Assembly (NCBI GenBank): GCA_018268395.1
Contig: JAFDWQ010000001.1
Coordinates: 43,508 to 107,507, forward strand
DNA: 64,000 bases
Source of the DNA: Armatimonadota bacterium
Lineage (GTDB): Bacteria; Armatimonadota; Fimbriimonadia; Fimbriimonadales; Fimbriimonadaceae
Reading direction: 5' to 3'
Shown here: in pieces, positions 7,425 through 15,697 of the stretch
Layout: each line of letters starts with the position of its first letter
Position numbering within the stretch: the first letter of the stretch is position 1
Position numbers and translations under genes: made by a program
The notes under the pieces: model-generated
What the model was told of the DNA's origin: nothing
Databases searched by the model: none
The model's input: the letters and a program-made list of their open reading frames with translations, nothing else

Positions 7425-8825
7425 TCAGCGAGGCGGGGTCTTGCCGGATTGCTGGGACGAAGGCTTTTCGTCGGTCTGTCGACTGATGACACTGGCTTCC
7501 GGCCCGAATCCATAGAGTTCCGGTCGAACGTACTTGCCCCGCTCGTGCACGTCCTTTTGGATCTCCACGGGTATCCCGTGCTTCTGGATCCAAAGGTCGT
7601 TGCGGACAGCCTTGACCTCCCACGACACCACGACCCTTGGCCTGCTCGTCCGGATCTGGAACCTATTGCCGACGACTTCCCGTGAGACTTTCGCCAAGAC
7701 GAAGTCGTCGCCGGAATCGATCACCGTCAAGTTGTATTCCGGATCCCGGTTGATGCTGGCATAGTAGTCGGGAAGCCGGACCCAGGCGTATCCGTTCGCG
7801 TCGGTGGTCGCGCGGCCCTGGTAGATGTTCCTTGGTTCGGAACCCTCGGCGCAGTAGTGCCTGAGAAACTTGTTCGCGGGGTCGAGCGGATGGTCGATTT
7901 CAAAACTCTTCGTCCCCGTCGTTGTGAGGTTCCCGATCCCGTAGAAGGCATAGTCTGAAGGCGAGCCTCCCGCGACATATCCTACGATGGCCCGGTTGAC
8001 GCCTGTGCCGTCTGCCTCCGCATGCAGGCCATAGGACTGGATCCCGGACGACGAGCTGCCTCGCGACTTGATCCCATATCGCGCGTTCACTCCACCGCCG
8101 TAAGACGTCGTGTCAATCCCGACAGGGTTATCGCCGATTTCTGAGATTTTGAGCGCCGTGGAGGTCGACGGACTTCCGATAATGGCGACGTTTCCCTCCG
8201 AATTCACCGACACGGCGTCGTTCGAACCGATATGGAGCCTCCATTCTCCTGTCGCACCGTCCATGTACGTGTAACCGCTGATGGTGCCATTGTGCGAGTA
8301 ACCGTAGAAAGGCTTGCCCGTCGCCGCCGTCCGGACGTACATGCCGTTAAAGCCTGTCGACGAGTTACCGATTCCGAAAATCTCTGCACTTGAAACCTGG
8401 GACGATCTTTGGACTCCGACAAATCCGCTGCTGAAGACCGTAGGCCCGGCGTTGAACGTGTTCGCCAGGTCTCTTCGCGCCACGTTGGTGCTGAGTCGGG
8501 CGTCGGGGACCGTGCCTGACGCGATGTCCGAGCCGCCGTGAACGTGCACCTTCGACGCAAAGGCGGTGCCGTCAAGGCCGTCCAAGAGGTCCGCATTGAC
8601 CCCGAAGACTCCGGACCCGTCACCTCTGAACTGACCGGCGATGGCCGTTCCGGTGATGTGCGAATGCCCCGTCTGGGCCGTGCCCGGCGTCGTCGTCTGG
8701 ATCCTCACGAACGCGGGGAGCGACGCTTGGACCTGGGCGAAGGCCGGGCCCGCTCCGGCTATGGCCCAGAACGACGCGGCGCCGAGGAAGCCGAACGCTA
8801 TGGGCTTCAGGTTGGTCTTGTCCAT
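7425..8825 (-). CDS. Secreted fibre-like protein, paralogue of 48530-49726
   Basis: 466 residues with a signal peptide (FGFLGAASFWAIAGAGPAFAQ). Residues 38-60 hold the motif TTPGTAQTGHSHITGT. The middle is rich in Gly, Ser and Asn and reads like phage tail-fibre or bacterial adhesin shafts (GTVPDARLSTNVARRDLANT, repeated phrases on GVGVNS-type turns). The C-terminal 140 residues carry GYAWVRLPDYYASIN and VVSWEVKAVRNDLW. The same start motif and the same W-E-V-K-A-V-R block recur in the protein at 48530-49726, so both belong to one lineage-specific family. No peptidase S74 chaperone is visible. A GGAGAAGAGA site precedes the ATG. Function in adhesion or surface structure is only inferred. Confidence 0.65.
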   Translation of the reverse strand: MDKTNLKPIAFGFLGAASFWAIAGAGPAFAQVQASLPAFVRIQTTTPGTAQTGHSHITGTAIAGQFRGDGSGVFGVNADLLDGLDGTAFASKVHVHGGSDIASGTVPDARLSTNVARRDLANTFNAGPTVFSSGFVGVQRSSQVSSAEIFGIGNSSTGFNGMYVRTAATGKPFYGYSHNGTISGYTYMDGATGEWRLHIGSNDAVSVNSEGNVAIIGSPSTSTALKISEIGDNPVGIDTTSYGGGVNARYGIKSRGSSSSGIQSYGLHAEADGTGVNRAIVGYVAGGSPSDYAFYGIGNLTTTGTKSFEIDHPLDPANKFLRHYCAEGSEPRNIYQGRATTDANGYAWVRLPDYYASINRDPEYNLTVIDSGDDFVLAKVSREVVGNRFQIRTSRPRVVVSWEVKAVRNDLWIQKHGIPVEIQKDVHERGKYVRPELYGFGPEASVISRQTDEKPSSQQSGKTPPR

Positions 8826-9154
8826 TCTCTTCTCCGAGCCGCCACCGCGACCACCCTACACGTATATCACATACCCTTGGCGTCAAGTCGCACGAGCTCG
8901 TGACGGTCGGCCCCAAAGATGGCGGCTCTCCCTCAGGACGTGACCCGGCCGACCTGCTCCCCAGTTCCCATCCGGCCGTCCACACCCTCGGTAGAATCCG
9001 GGCCGTGCGCGATCCCGCCAGGACCGCGACGGACTCCGCCCGATACGCCACTGGGACTTTCGTGGCCGGGCCTGCCGTCGCCCCGCCGAAAGGCCTTGAA
9101 CGTCTCGTTAAGGAGATCAGCGGGATCGTGCAGACCAAGGAAGAAACCCAAGCC
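8826..9154. other. 329-bp divergent intergenic region
   Basis: Holds the promoters of the fibre-like gene (minus) and lpdA (plus). On the minus strand TTGACG at 8881-8886 could be a -35 element, though no well-spaced -10 follows. CACGAGCTCGTG (8891-8902) is a perfect 12-bp palindrome. TAGAAT at 8992-8997 is the best plus-strand -10. No further gene seen. Confidence 0.45.
8992..8997 (+). promoter_or_regulatory. -10 element TAGAAT upstream of lpdA
   Basis: TAGAAT is followed after 7 nt by GTG 9005, in frame with lpdA. Either transcription starts here with a 150-nt leader before ATG 9155, or the protein has a 50-residue N-terminal extension. Confidence 0.45.
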
Positions 9155-10570
9155 ATGCCACAAGAGAACTTCGATGCGGACGTCGTCGTCGTCGGTGCCG
9201 GACCCGGCGGTTATGTCGCCGCGATCCGCGCCGCCAAACTGGGCGCCAAGGTCGTCTGCGTCGAGAAGGAGTTCTTGGGCGGGACGTGCTTGAACTGGGG
9301 GTGCATTCCGAGCAAGGCCATGATCGCGGGCGTCCATGCGTTGCAGTCGGTCAAGCACGCGGCCGACTTCGGCGTCGTCGTCAACGGAGACGTCTCGCTC
9401 GACTTCGAGAAGTTTTCGGCCCGGCGCAACAAGATCGTCCAGACGCTCCGGGGCGGCGTCGGCGTCCTGTTCAAGAAGAACGGCGTCACCCATGTCGAAG
9501 GCTTCGTCAAGTTCAAGAGCCCCAACGCGATCGAAGTCGAGAAGGACGGCAAGACGTCCACGCTGACGGCGAAGTCGTTCATCATCGCGAGCGGAAGCAA
9601 GATCATCGTCCCGCCGATCCCCGGCCTGCAGGGCGGCCGAGAAGACGGGATCTGGACGAGCGACGACGCGGTCACGGCCCCCTTTGTCCCGAAGAAGATG
9701 CTGATCATCGGCGGCGGTGTCATCGGCGTCGAGTTCGGCTACGTGTTCAACGGACTCGGGACGGACGTCACCATCGTCGAAATGCTGCCAAGGCTCATTC
9801 CGATGGCGGACGAAGACCTCGGAACCGAACTGGGCAAGCAGCTCGGCAAACAGGGCGTCAAGATCATGACGGGTTCGGCCGTCGAGAAGCTTGAAAAGAC
9901 CAAGGCCGGTTGGAAAGTTTCGGTCAAGAGCGGGGGCGAAACGAAGGACGATACGTATGACGTGGTGCTCGTGGCGGTGGGGCGCCGGTCGTTCACGGAC
10001 CAGATGGGACTCGAGGACATCGGCGTCAAACTCACCCGGAGCGGGATCGAGACCGACGAGACCCTCAAGACCAGCGTGCCGAACATTTATGCCATCGGTG
10101 ACGTGACGGGCCGGATCCAACTCGCTCACGTCGCGAGCTATGAAGGCCAGATCGCCGCGCACAACATCGTCAAAGGTGAGGACCGCAAGGCCGACTACCG
10201 CGCCGTGCCGAACTGCATCTACACGGTGCCCGAAGTCGCAAGCGTCGGTCTGACCGAAGGCGAGGCCAAGAGCCAAGGCCACGACGTCATGGTCGGCAAG
10301 TTCCTGTTCCGGCCGCTCGGCAAGGCCATGGCGACGCTGGAACAAGAGGGTTTCGTCAAGGTCGTCAGCGAGAAGAAGTACGGCGAAGTGCTCGGCGTCC
10401 ACGTAATCGGCGCGCATGCGACCGACCTCATCGCCCAGGCCGTCGTCGCGATCAAGTTGGAAGCGACGGTCGACGTCATGGTCGACACGATCCATGCGCA
10501 CCCGACGATGACCGAAGCGTTCCTTGAAGCCTACGAGGACACTCACGGCGTCGCCATCCATAAGGTGTAA
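9155..10570 (+). CDS. lpdA: Dihydrolipoyl dehydrogenase (E3)
   Basis: 471 residues. E3 oxidises the dihydrolipoyl groups of the pyruvate, 2-oxoglutarate and related complexes, and of the glycine cleavage system, passing electrons through FAD to NAD. Residues 10-20 give the FAD loop VVGAGPGG, the redox-active disulfide is GGTCLNWGCIPSK (Cys45 and Cys50), the NAD loop is IIGGGVIG, and the C-terminal catalytic pair lies in HAHPTMTEAFLEA. ATG 9155 fits the family start and has AAGGAAG upstream; GTG 9005 would add 50 atypical residues. No E1 or E2 gene is adjacent. The next gene begins directly after the stop. Confidence 0.93.
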   Translation: MPQENFDADVVVVGAGPGGYVAAIRAAKLGAKVVCVEKEFLGGTCLNWGCIPSKAMIAGVHALQSVKHAADFGVVVNGDVSLDFEKFSARRNKIVQTLRGGVGVLFKKNGVTHVEGFVKFKSPNAIEVEKDGKTSTLTAKSFIIASGSKIIVPPIPGLQGGREDGIWTSDDAVTAPFVPKKMLIIGGGVIGVEFGYVFNGLGTDVTIVEMLPRLIPMADEDLGTELGKQLGKQGVKIMTGSAVEKLEKTKAGWKVSVKSGGETKDDTYDVVLVAVGRRSFTDQMGLEDIGVKLTRSGIETDETLKTSVPNIYAIGDVTGRIQLAHVASYEGQIAAHNIVKGEDRKADYRAVPNCIYTVPEVASVGLTEGEAKSQGHDVMVGKFLFRPLGKAMATLEQEGFVKVVSEKKYGEVLGVHVIGAHATDLIAQAVVAIKLEATVDVMVDTIHAHPTMTEAFLEAYEDTHGVAIHKV

Positions 10571-11803
10571 GTGAAGGTCGTCGTCGTCGGGGCAGGCGTG
10601 ATCGGCCTGTGCACGGCTTGGTCGTTACGCCGCGACGGGCACGAGGTCACGGTCGTCGACCGCGGCCCTTTCGACGGTGACCGCGCGTCCCTCGGGAACG
10701 GGGGCATCGTCGTGCCGTCCCACTTCGTCCCCTTGGCGGCACCGGGAATGGTCGCGACGGGTCTGAAACTGATGACCCGCCGGGACGGCCCGTTCCGGAT
10801 CAAGCCGTCCCTGGACGCCGGGCTCGCCAAGTGGTGCTGGCTCTTCACCCGGCACTGCACCGAGGACAACGTGTCCCAAGGAGCGCCGCTGCTCAGAGAC
10901 CTCCACTTGGAGAGTCGCGGCTTGTTCGAATCCCTCGTCGAAGAGATCGGTGACGACTTCGGCTTTGAACGCAAAGGCCTCTTGATGACCTGCCTGACCG
11001 AACACGGTCTTGAAGAAGAGGTCGAAGTCGCCCACAGGGCCCGCGAACTAGGTCTCCAGGCAGACGTCCTCGACCGCGATCAAGTGCAGGCCAGGGTCGG
11101 GACGACGCGTGTCGAAGCCAAGGGCGCGGTCTATTTCGCCGACGACGCTCACATGGCCCCTCACGTCTTGGTCCGTCGTCTTCAAGAGACGCTCGAAGAC
11201 CGCGGCGTGACGTTTCTCTGGAACGTCAAGGCGGGCGGCGTCTCGCCTGAAGGCGGGTTATCGACACCGGACGGACCGTTCGCCTACGACGCCCTGGTCG
11301 TCGCGGCCGGAACGTGGTCCGGCGTCTGGGCCAAGACGATCGGTCTCGACATGCCGCTTCAGCCCGGTAAGGGACTCAACGTCGGCCTTTCGGCGCCGCC
11401 CCGGCCGCTCGAAATGCCGCTTTTGTTGAAGGAGGCGCGGATCGCCGTCACTCCGATGTGCGGCGGCATCCGGTTCGGTGGCACGATGGAACTGGGCGAG
11501 TGGTCGCTCGAACCCGACACGGTGCGTGCGCAGGCCATGGTCAAGAACATCCCCGCCTATCTTCCCGACTTCCCCGAAGACCTCTTTGCGGACGTGCCCG
11601 TCTGGACGGGCCTCCGGCCCTGTTCGCCTGACGGACTGCCGTACGTCGGACGGTCGCAGCGGGCGCAAAACGTCGTGTTCGCGACCGGTCACGGCATGAT
11701 GGGTTTGAGCCTGGGCCCCGTGACCGGAGACATGGTCGCCCGAGAGATCGCGTCACCGGGATCGTGCCCGGCAGCCTTGTCCCCCGACCGTTTCGACGGC
11801 TAG
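10571..11803 (+). CDS. FAD-dependent amino-acid oxidase/dehydrogenase (DadA-like)
   Basis: 410 residues of the DAO family. The FAD-binding start VVVVGAGVIGLCTAWSLRRDG is followed by SLGNGGIV, typical of D-amino acid dehydrogenases (DadA) and related glycine or sarcosine oxidases, and the C terminus holds the GLRPCSPDGLPYVGRS and GHGMMGLSLGP motifs of the same group. It would oxidise an amino acid to its imino acid with FAD. GTG 10571 begins right after the lpdA stop, so the genes are co-transcribed; if the substrate is glycine, the pairing with E3 is suggestive. The gene's stop overlaps the tsaD stop on the other strand (TAG and CTA share 11801-11802). Confidence 0.8.
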   Translation: MKVVVVGAGVIGLCTAWSLRRDGHEVTVVDRGPFDGDRASLGNGGIVVPSHFVPLAAPGMVATGLKLMTRRDGPFRIKPSLDAGLAKWCWLFTRHCTEDNVSQGAPLLRDLHLESRGLFESLVEEIGDDFGFERKGLLMTCLTEHGLEEEVEVAHRARELGLQADVLDRDQVQARVGTTRVEAKGAVYFADDAHMAPHVLVRRLQETLEDRGVTFLWNVKAGGVSPEGGLSTPDGPFAYDALVVAAGTWSGVWAKTIGLDMPLQPGKGLNVGLSAPPRPLEMPLLLKEARIAVTPMCGGIRFGGTMELGEWSLEPDTVRAQAMVKNIPAYLPDFPEDLFADVPVWTGLRPCSPDGLPYVGRSQRAQNVVFATGHGMMGLSLGPVTGDMVAREIASPGSCPAALSPDRFDG

Positions 11804-12798
11804 GGTAGCGGCGCGTTCGGAAGGCAGTCGAGGTCGATGTCGTCCGGCCCGTCCAGCATCAGTCGCACAGAGCCTGCGATCCCGATCATGGCGGCGTTGT
11901 CCGTGCACAGGTCCATCCGTGGCGCGAAGAACGGAACTCCGAGCCGCCCGCACTGCTCCGAAAGCCTCGAACGGAGGGCGACGTTCGCGGCGACCCCACC
12001 GACCAGGCTCAACGCCTTGGCTCCGGTCTCTTCCATGGCGCCCAAGGCCTTTTTCGAGAGCGAGTCCACGATCGCGGCCTGGAGGCTGGCGGCGGCGTCC
12101 GCGACGTGGAGCCGGTCTCCCTCTTTCTCCACCAAACGGAGGACGGCCGTCTTCAGACCGCTGAAACTGAAATTGAGCGGGTCTTTCGAGAGTCCGCGAG
12201 GAAGCGGGTACCGCTTCGGGTCACCGTTCCGGGCGGCATCTTGGACGGCACGTCCACCGGGATACCCTAGACCCAACAGCCGGGCCCCTTTGTCGAACGC
12301 TTCTCCGGCCGCGTCGTCGATCGTCTGTCCTAACAGCTTGTAGCGACCGGGCGCGTCGACTCGGACGATCTCGGTATGCCCGCCGGAAACGATCAAGGAC
12401 AAGTGAGGAAACGGTACGCCGACGCCATCGGCCAGCACGCTCAGGACGTGGCCCTCCAAATGGTGGACACCGATCATCGGGACTCCCCATGCCATCGAGA
12501 GCGCCTTGGCGGTCGAGACGCCGACGCTGAGGGCCCCTACGAGACCGGGCCGGTTGGTGACGGCGACGGCCCCGACCACACGTCCTGCCAACGCATCGAT
12601 CACCACGGGCAAGACGGCTTCGACATGGGCCCGTGCTGCGGCTTCGGGCACGACACCTCCCCATTTCTGGTGCATCTCGATCTGGCTGGCGACGACGTTG
12701 CTCAGCACGCTCGTCCCCTGGACGACCGCTGCCGCTGTCTCGTCGCAACTCGTTTCGATCGCCAGTATCGGCTCGGGGAAGGTGTCCAAGTCCGGCAT
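11800..12798 (-). CDS. tsaD: tRNA N6-adenosine threonylcarbamoyltransferase
   Basis: 332 residues of the TsaD/Kae1/Qri7 family, the catalytic subunit that transfers the threonylcarbamoyl group onto A37 of ANN-decoding tRNAs. The start LAIETSCDETAAAV and the iron-binding motif HHLEGH (near residue 110) are diagnostic, as are VSGGHTEIV and GGVAANVALR. I place the start at ATG 12798, two bases after the rimI stop and with GGAG 5 nt upstream; ATG 12825 would overlap rimI. It is the last gene of the livF-rimI-tsaD operon. The usual partners TsaB and TsaE are not in the window. Confidence 0.93.
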   Translation of the reverse strand: MPDLDTFPEPILAIETSCDETAAAVVQGTSVLSNVVASQIEMHQKWGGVVPEAAARAHVEAVLPVVIDALAGRVVGAVAVTNRPGLVGALSVGVSTAKALSMAWGVPMIGVHHLEGHVLSVLADGVGVPFPHLSLIVSGGHTEIVRVDAPGRYKLLGQTIDDAAGEAFDKGARLLGLGYPGGRAVQDAARNGDPKRYPLPRGLSKDPLNFSFSGLKTAVLRLVEKEGDRLHVADAAASLQAAIVDSLSKKALGAMEETGAKALSLVGGVAANVALRSRLSEQCGRLGVPFFAPRMDLCTDNAAMIGIAGSVRLMLDGPDDIDLDCLPNAPLP

Positions 12799-12800
12799 CG

Positions 12801-13253
12801 TCACTCCGGCATGTCGTGCAGCCACATGACGACCGCATCTTCGCGGTTGTCCGGGTAGTACCGCTTGCGGACGCCGGCGCGGACGTAGCCTAGCTCTTCA
12901 TAGAGGTGTAGGGCGGCGGTGTTCCCTGCCCGGACTTCGAGGGTGGAGCAGACGGCACCCGCGTCCTTAGAACGGTCCAGAAGTTCCTCCATCAAGTGAC
13001 GTCCAAGCCCCTGACGGCGTTTGTCCGGATGGACCGCGATGGTCGTCACGTGGGCCTCGTCGGCCAGGATCCACGCACCTGCGTAACCCGCGACCTTCCC
13101 CTCGAGCACTGCGACGAGGAACACGCTTTGCACCTGGCCGAGTTCGTTCCGGAACGACTGTTCGGACCAGGGGGCCCCGTGCGAAGCCCGTTCGATCTCC
13201 ATGATCTCGGAAAGGTGCGCCTCCTCGAGAGGGGCGAACCTGACGCCCCTCAT
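12801..13253 (-). CDS. rimI: Ribosomal protein S18 alanine N-acetyltransferase
   Basis: 150 residues of a single GNAT domain. RimI acetylates the N-terminal alanine of ribosomal protein S18. The acetyl-CoA loop is HPDKRRQGLGRHLMEELL (residues 76-93) and the C-terminal part EVRAGNTAALHLYEELGYVRAGVRKRYY is the RimI signature tail (read in two pieces: EVRAGNTAALHLYEELGY and VRAGVRKRYY). Its position just before tsaD is a common arrangement, since the two are often clustered with tsaB. It overlaps livF by 4 bp. Confidence 0.88.
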   Translation of the reverse strand: MRGVRFAPLEEAHLSEIMEIERASHGAPWSEQSFRNELGQVQSVFLVAVLEGKVAGYAGAWILADEAHVTTIAVHPDKRRQGLGRHLMEELLDRSKDAGAVCSTLEVRAGNTAALHLYEELGYVRAGVRKRYYPDNREDAVVMWLHDMPE

Positions 13254-13951
13254 CCTCCCAGGTACGCCTCTTTCACCTTAGGATCGGTCAACAAGTCGCG
13301 GCCCGTTCCTTGGAGCACGATATGGCCCGTCTCCAAGACATAGGCGCGGTGCGCGATCTCGAGGGCCCGGTGCGCGTTCTGCTCGACCAGAAGGATCGTC
13401 ACTCCGTCGCGGTTCAGCTCGCCGATGGTCTTGAAGATTTCGGTGACCAGGTTCGGTGCAAGCCCCATGCTCGGTTCGTCAAGGAGGAGGAGCCGGGGCC
13501 GGGACATCATCGCCCGACAGATCGCCAACATCTGTTGTTCGCCGCCTGACATCGTGCCCGCACTCTGCTTCAGACGCTCCCGCACGCGGGGGAACTTGTC
13601 CATGACCTTTTCCATATCGGCCTGGACTTCGTTGTCCTTCCGTGTGAACGCCCCGAGCTGCAGGTTCTCCTGGACGGACATGTTGGTGAAGATCTTGCGC
13701 CCTTCCGGCGACTGGCTGATCCCCATCCGGACGATCTTGTCCGGTGCGGCGTTGTCGATCTCCTGACCTTCGAACGTGATCGATCCGGTCCGGGGTCGGA
13801 CCAGGCCCGAGATCGTCCGCAAGAGAGTGCTTTTGCCCGCCCCGTTCGAACCGATGATGGCGACGACCTCGCCTTGGTTCACGTCCAGACTGACGTCGCA
13901 AAGGGCTTGGATGGCGCCGTAATAGACGTCAAGGCCGGAAATCTGAAGCAT
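13250..13951 (-). CDS. livF: Branched-chain amino acid ABC transporter ATPase LivF-like
   Basis: 233 residues, one ABC ATPase domain. Walker A GSNGAGKST, signature SGGEQQ, and Walker B LLLLDEPSMGLAP are all present; the LAPNLV phrase after the Walker B aspartate and the short C terminus are typical of LivF. LivF pairs with LivG, the permeases LivHM and a binding protein, none of which is in the window. It heads the operon with rimI and tsaD, is preceded by TAAAAT 8 nt before ATG 13951, and has a TTGGGA at -35 spacing (17 bp). Confidence 0.85.
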   Translation of the reverse strand: MLQISGLDVYYGAIQALCDVSLDVNQGEVVAIIGSNGAGKSTLLRTISGLVRPRTGSITFEGQEIDNAAPDKIVRMGISQSPEGRKIFTNMSVQENLQLGAFTRKDNEVQADMEKVMDKFPRVRERLKQSAGTMSGGEQQMLAICRAMMSRPRLLLLDEPSMGLAPNLVTEIFKTIGELNRDGVTILLVEQNAHRALEIAHRAYVLETGHIVLQGTGRDLLTDPKVKEAYLGG

Positions 13952-13959
13952 GAAGGCTC

Positions 13960-13965
13960 ATTTTA
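13960..13965 (-). promoter_or_regulatory. -10 element TAAAAT, leaderless
   Basis: TAAAAT on the minus strand, 8 nt before livF ATG 13951, with TTGGGA 17 bp further upstream as a -35. This is the most complete promoter of the leaderless type in the window. Confidence 0.6.
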
Positions 13966-14074
13966 GCCCTAGCAGCGCCCTGTCCCAATGATCCTAAGCT
14001 CCGAAACCCGGGGTGTGGTTCGTAGGTACCTTATGGTGCCGCCGACTCCCGGTAGGCACGTTTGTGAGGGACCG

Positions 14075-15697
14075 TTGAACCGATTGTCTGTTGTCTTCAC
14101 CGTATTCCTGGCTTTGGCCCTTGGAGGCTGCTCCGGTCTCGGGGGCGCACCGAAGCCGACAAGCAAGCCGCAGAAGGTCGAAAAGGGCGACGTGACCGTC
14201 CAGGTCGTCGAAACGGGTTCGCTTTACGCGGTCAAGTCCGTCCAGGTCAAGAGCCGGGTGTCGGGAAGGGTCAAAAAGATCTTCGTCGAAGAAGGCGACC
14301 GGGTCCGGGCCGGTCAACTCATCGCTGAGATCGACCCACAGGAGACCCAACTCCAGGTCGACCAGAACTCGGCCCAAGTGCGTGCCGCAGAGTCCGGCGC
14401 CCACCGACAGGACATCGAGATCGCGCAGCGTGCCGTCGCTGTGCGGAACGCCCTCGACAAGGCCAGGTCCAACCTTCGGCAGATCAAGTTGGAGTTGGGC
14501 GCCCAACCGACCTTGACGCGGACGGCCGTCACAGCCTCCAGTTCGGCCTATGCCGCCGCAAAGCAGACGTACGACCAACTCGTCGGCGTCACCCAGCCGA
14601 ACGCCAGGACGGCCGCTGAAACCACCTTGAACGATGCCAAGAACAGTGAGGCGACGGCGCAAAACGAAGTCCGTCGCCAGGAGTCCTTGCTCGATAAAGG
14701 CTATGTCGCCCAACGCGACGTCGAAACGGCCAAGCTCAACCTCGACCTGGCCCGCAGCAAGGTCCGGACGGCCGAGGAAAACCTACAGCGTTTGGCCGAA
14801 AGCCAAAGGCTGGACCGGGAACAGGCCAACGAGAGGGTGAATCAGGCCAAGGCCGACCTGGACCGTTCCCAGGCCAATACGATCCAAGACACGGTCAAGC
14901 GCGAGCAGTACCTTCGTGCGGTGCGCGAAGTCAGTGACGCCGAGAACGCCTGGCGGGACATCGCCGCCCTTCGAGCCTCGCGAAGCCAGCAGCACTGGCA
15001 GATCAACCAACTCCGGAGCGTCTTGAGCGACGGTCAAAGGCAGTTGCGCGAAACGCGCATCATCGCGCCGATCGACGGTGTCGTGACGAAGAAGATGGTC
15101 CAGGAAGGAGAGCTCGTCTCGAGTCTGAACAGCTTCAGCGCGGGCACCACGGTGGTCGTGCTCGAAGACCGTTCCAAGATGCTCTGCAAGCTCAACGTGA
15201 ACGAGATCGACACGGCCAAACTCAACATCGGCACGCCTGTCGACGTCAAGGTGGACGCGTTCACCGATTCCAAGTTCACAGGCAAGGTGACAAAAATCGC
15301 ACCGGCCTCCAATGCCGCTGCGACGGGCACGACGACGGCGACGGGCGACACCGTCGTCAAATACGAAGTCGAAGTGACCGTCGAAGAGCGCGACGAGCGG
15401 CTCAAATCCGGAATGTCGGCCCGGTGCACGATGAAAGTGCTCGACCGGAATAACGTCCTCTTCCTGCCCTTGGACTATACGGGCTCGGACGATAAGGGCG
15501 ATTTCATCATGCTCGCCCCGGCGAACAAGAAGGATCCTAAAGCGAAAGGCACCCGTCAGGACGTGAAGCTCGGCGCCAAGTCGGCGACCAGCGCGGAGAT
15601 CGTCTCGGGCGCGACGGAAGGACAAGAAGTCGTCAAACCCGATTACAAGATCCCGAAACGACAGGGCATGATGAGCGGCCCTTCTGACGGAGAGTAA
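14075..15697 (+). CDS. HlyD/MacA-like membrane fusion protein, lipoprotein
   Basis: 540 residues. The start is a TTG at 14075, where GAGGG lies 4 nt upstream and a clean lipoprotein signal begins (VVFTVFLALALGGC, Cys19). Residues 30-90 form the biotinyl-lipoyl-like half (VTVQVVETGSLYAV), residues 100-330 a long coiled coil rich in Ala, Gln and Arg, then the second lipoyl half and beta-barrel (IIAPIDGVVTKKMVQEGELV). It is a periplasmic adaptor, probably for the permease encoded next, linking it to an outer-membrane pore. At 540 residues it is longer than E. coli MacA (about 370) because of the coiled coil and an Ala/Thr-rich loop. Confidence 0.85.
   Translation: MNRLSVVFTVFLALALGGCSGLGGAPKPTSKPQKVEKGDVTVQVVETGSLYAVKSVQVKSRVSGRVKKIFVEEGDRVRAGQLIAEIDPQETQLQVDQNSAQVRAAESGAHRQDIEIAQRAVAVRNALDKARSNLRQIKLELGAQPTLTRTAVTASSSAYAAAKQTYDQLVGVTQPNARTAAETTLNDAKNSEATAQNEVRRQESLLDKGYVAQRDVETAKLNLDLARSKVRTAEENLQRLAESQRLDREQANERVNQAKADLDRSQANTIQDTVKREQYLRAVREVSDAENAWRDIAALRASRSQQHWQINQLRSVLSDGQRQLRETRIIAPIDGVVTKKMVQEGELVSSLNSFSAGTTVVVLEDRSKMLCKLNVNEIDTAKLNIGTPVDVKVDAFTDSKFTGKVTKIAPASNAAATGTTTATGDTVVKYEVEVTVEERDERLKSGMSARCTMKVLDRNNVLFLPLDYTGSDDKGDFIMLAPANKKDPKAKGTRQDVKLGAKSATSAEIVSGATEGQEVVKPDYKIPKRQGMMSGPSDGE

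Noticed and set aside
8933..10561. 542-codon minus-strand frame across lpdA
   Set aside because: Antisense shadow of a clear dihydrolipoyl dehydrogenase; composition is Asp/His/Arg-biased as expected for antisense of high-GC genes.
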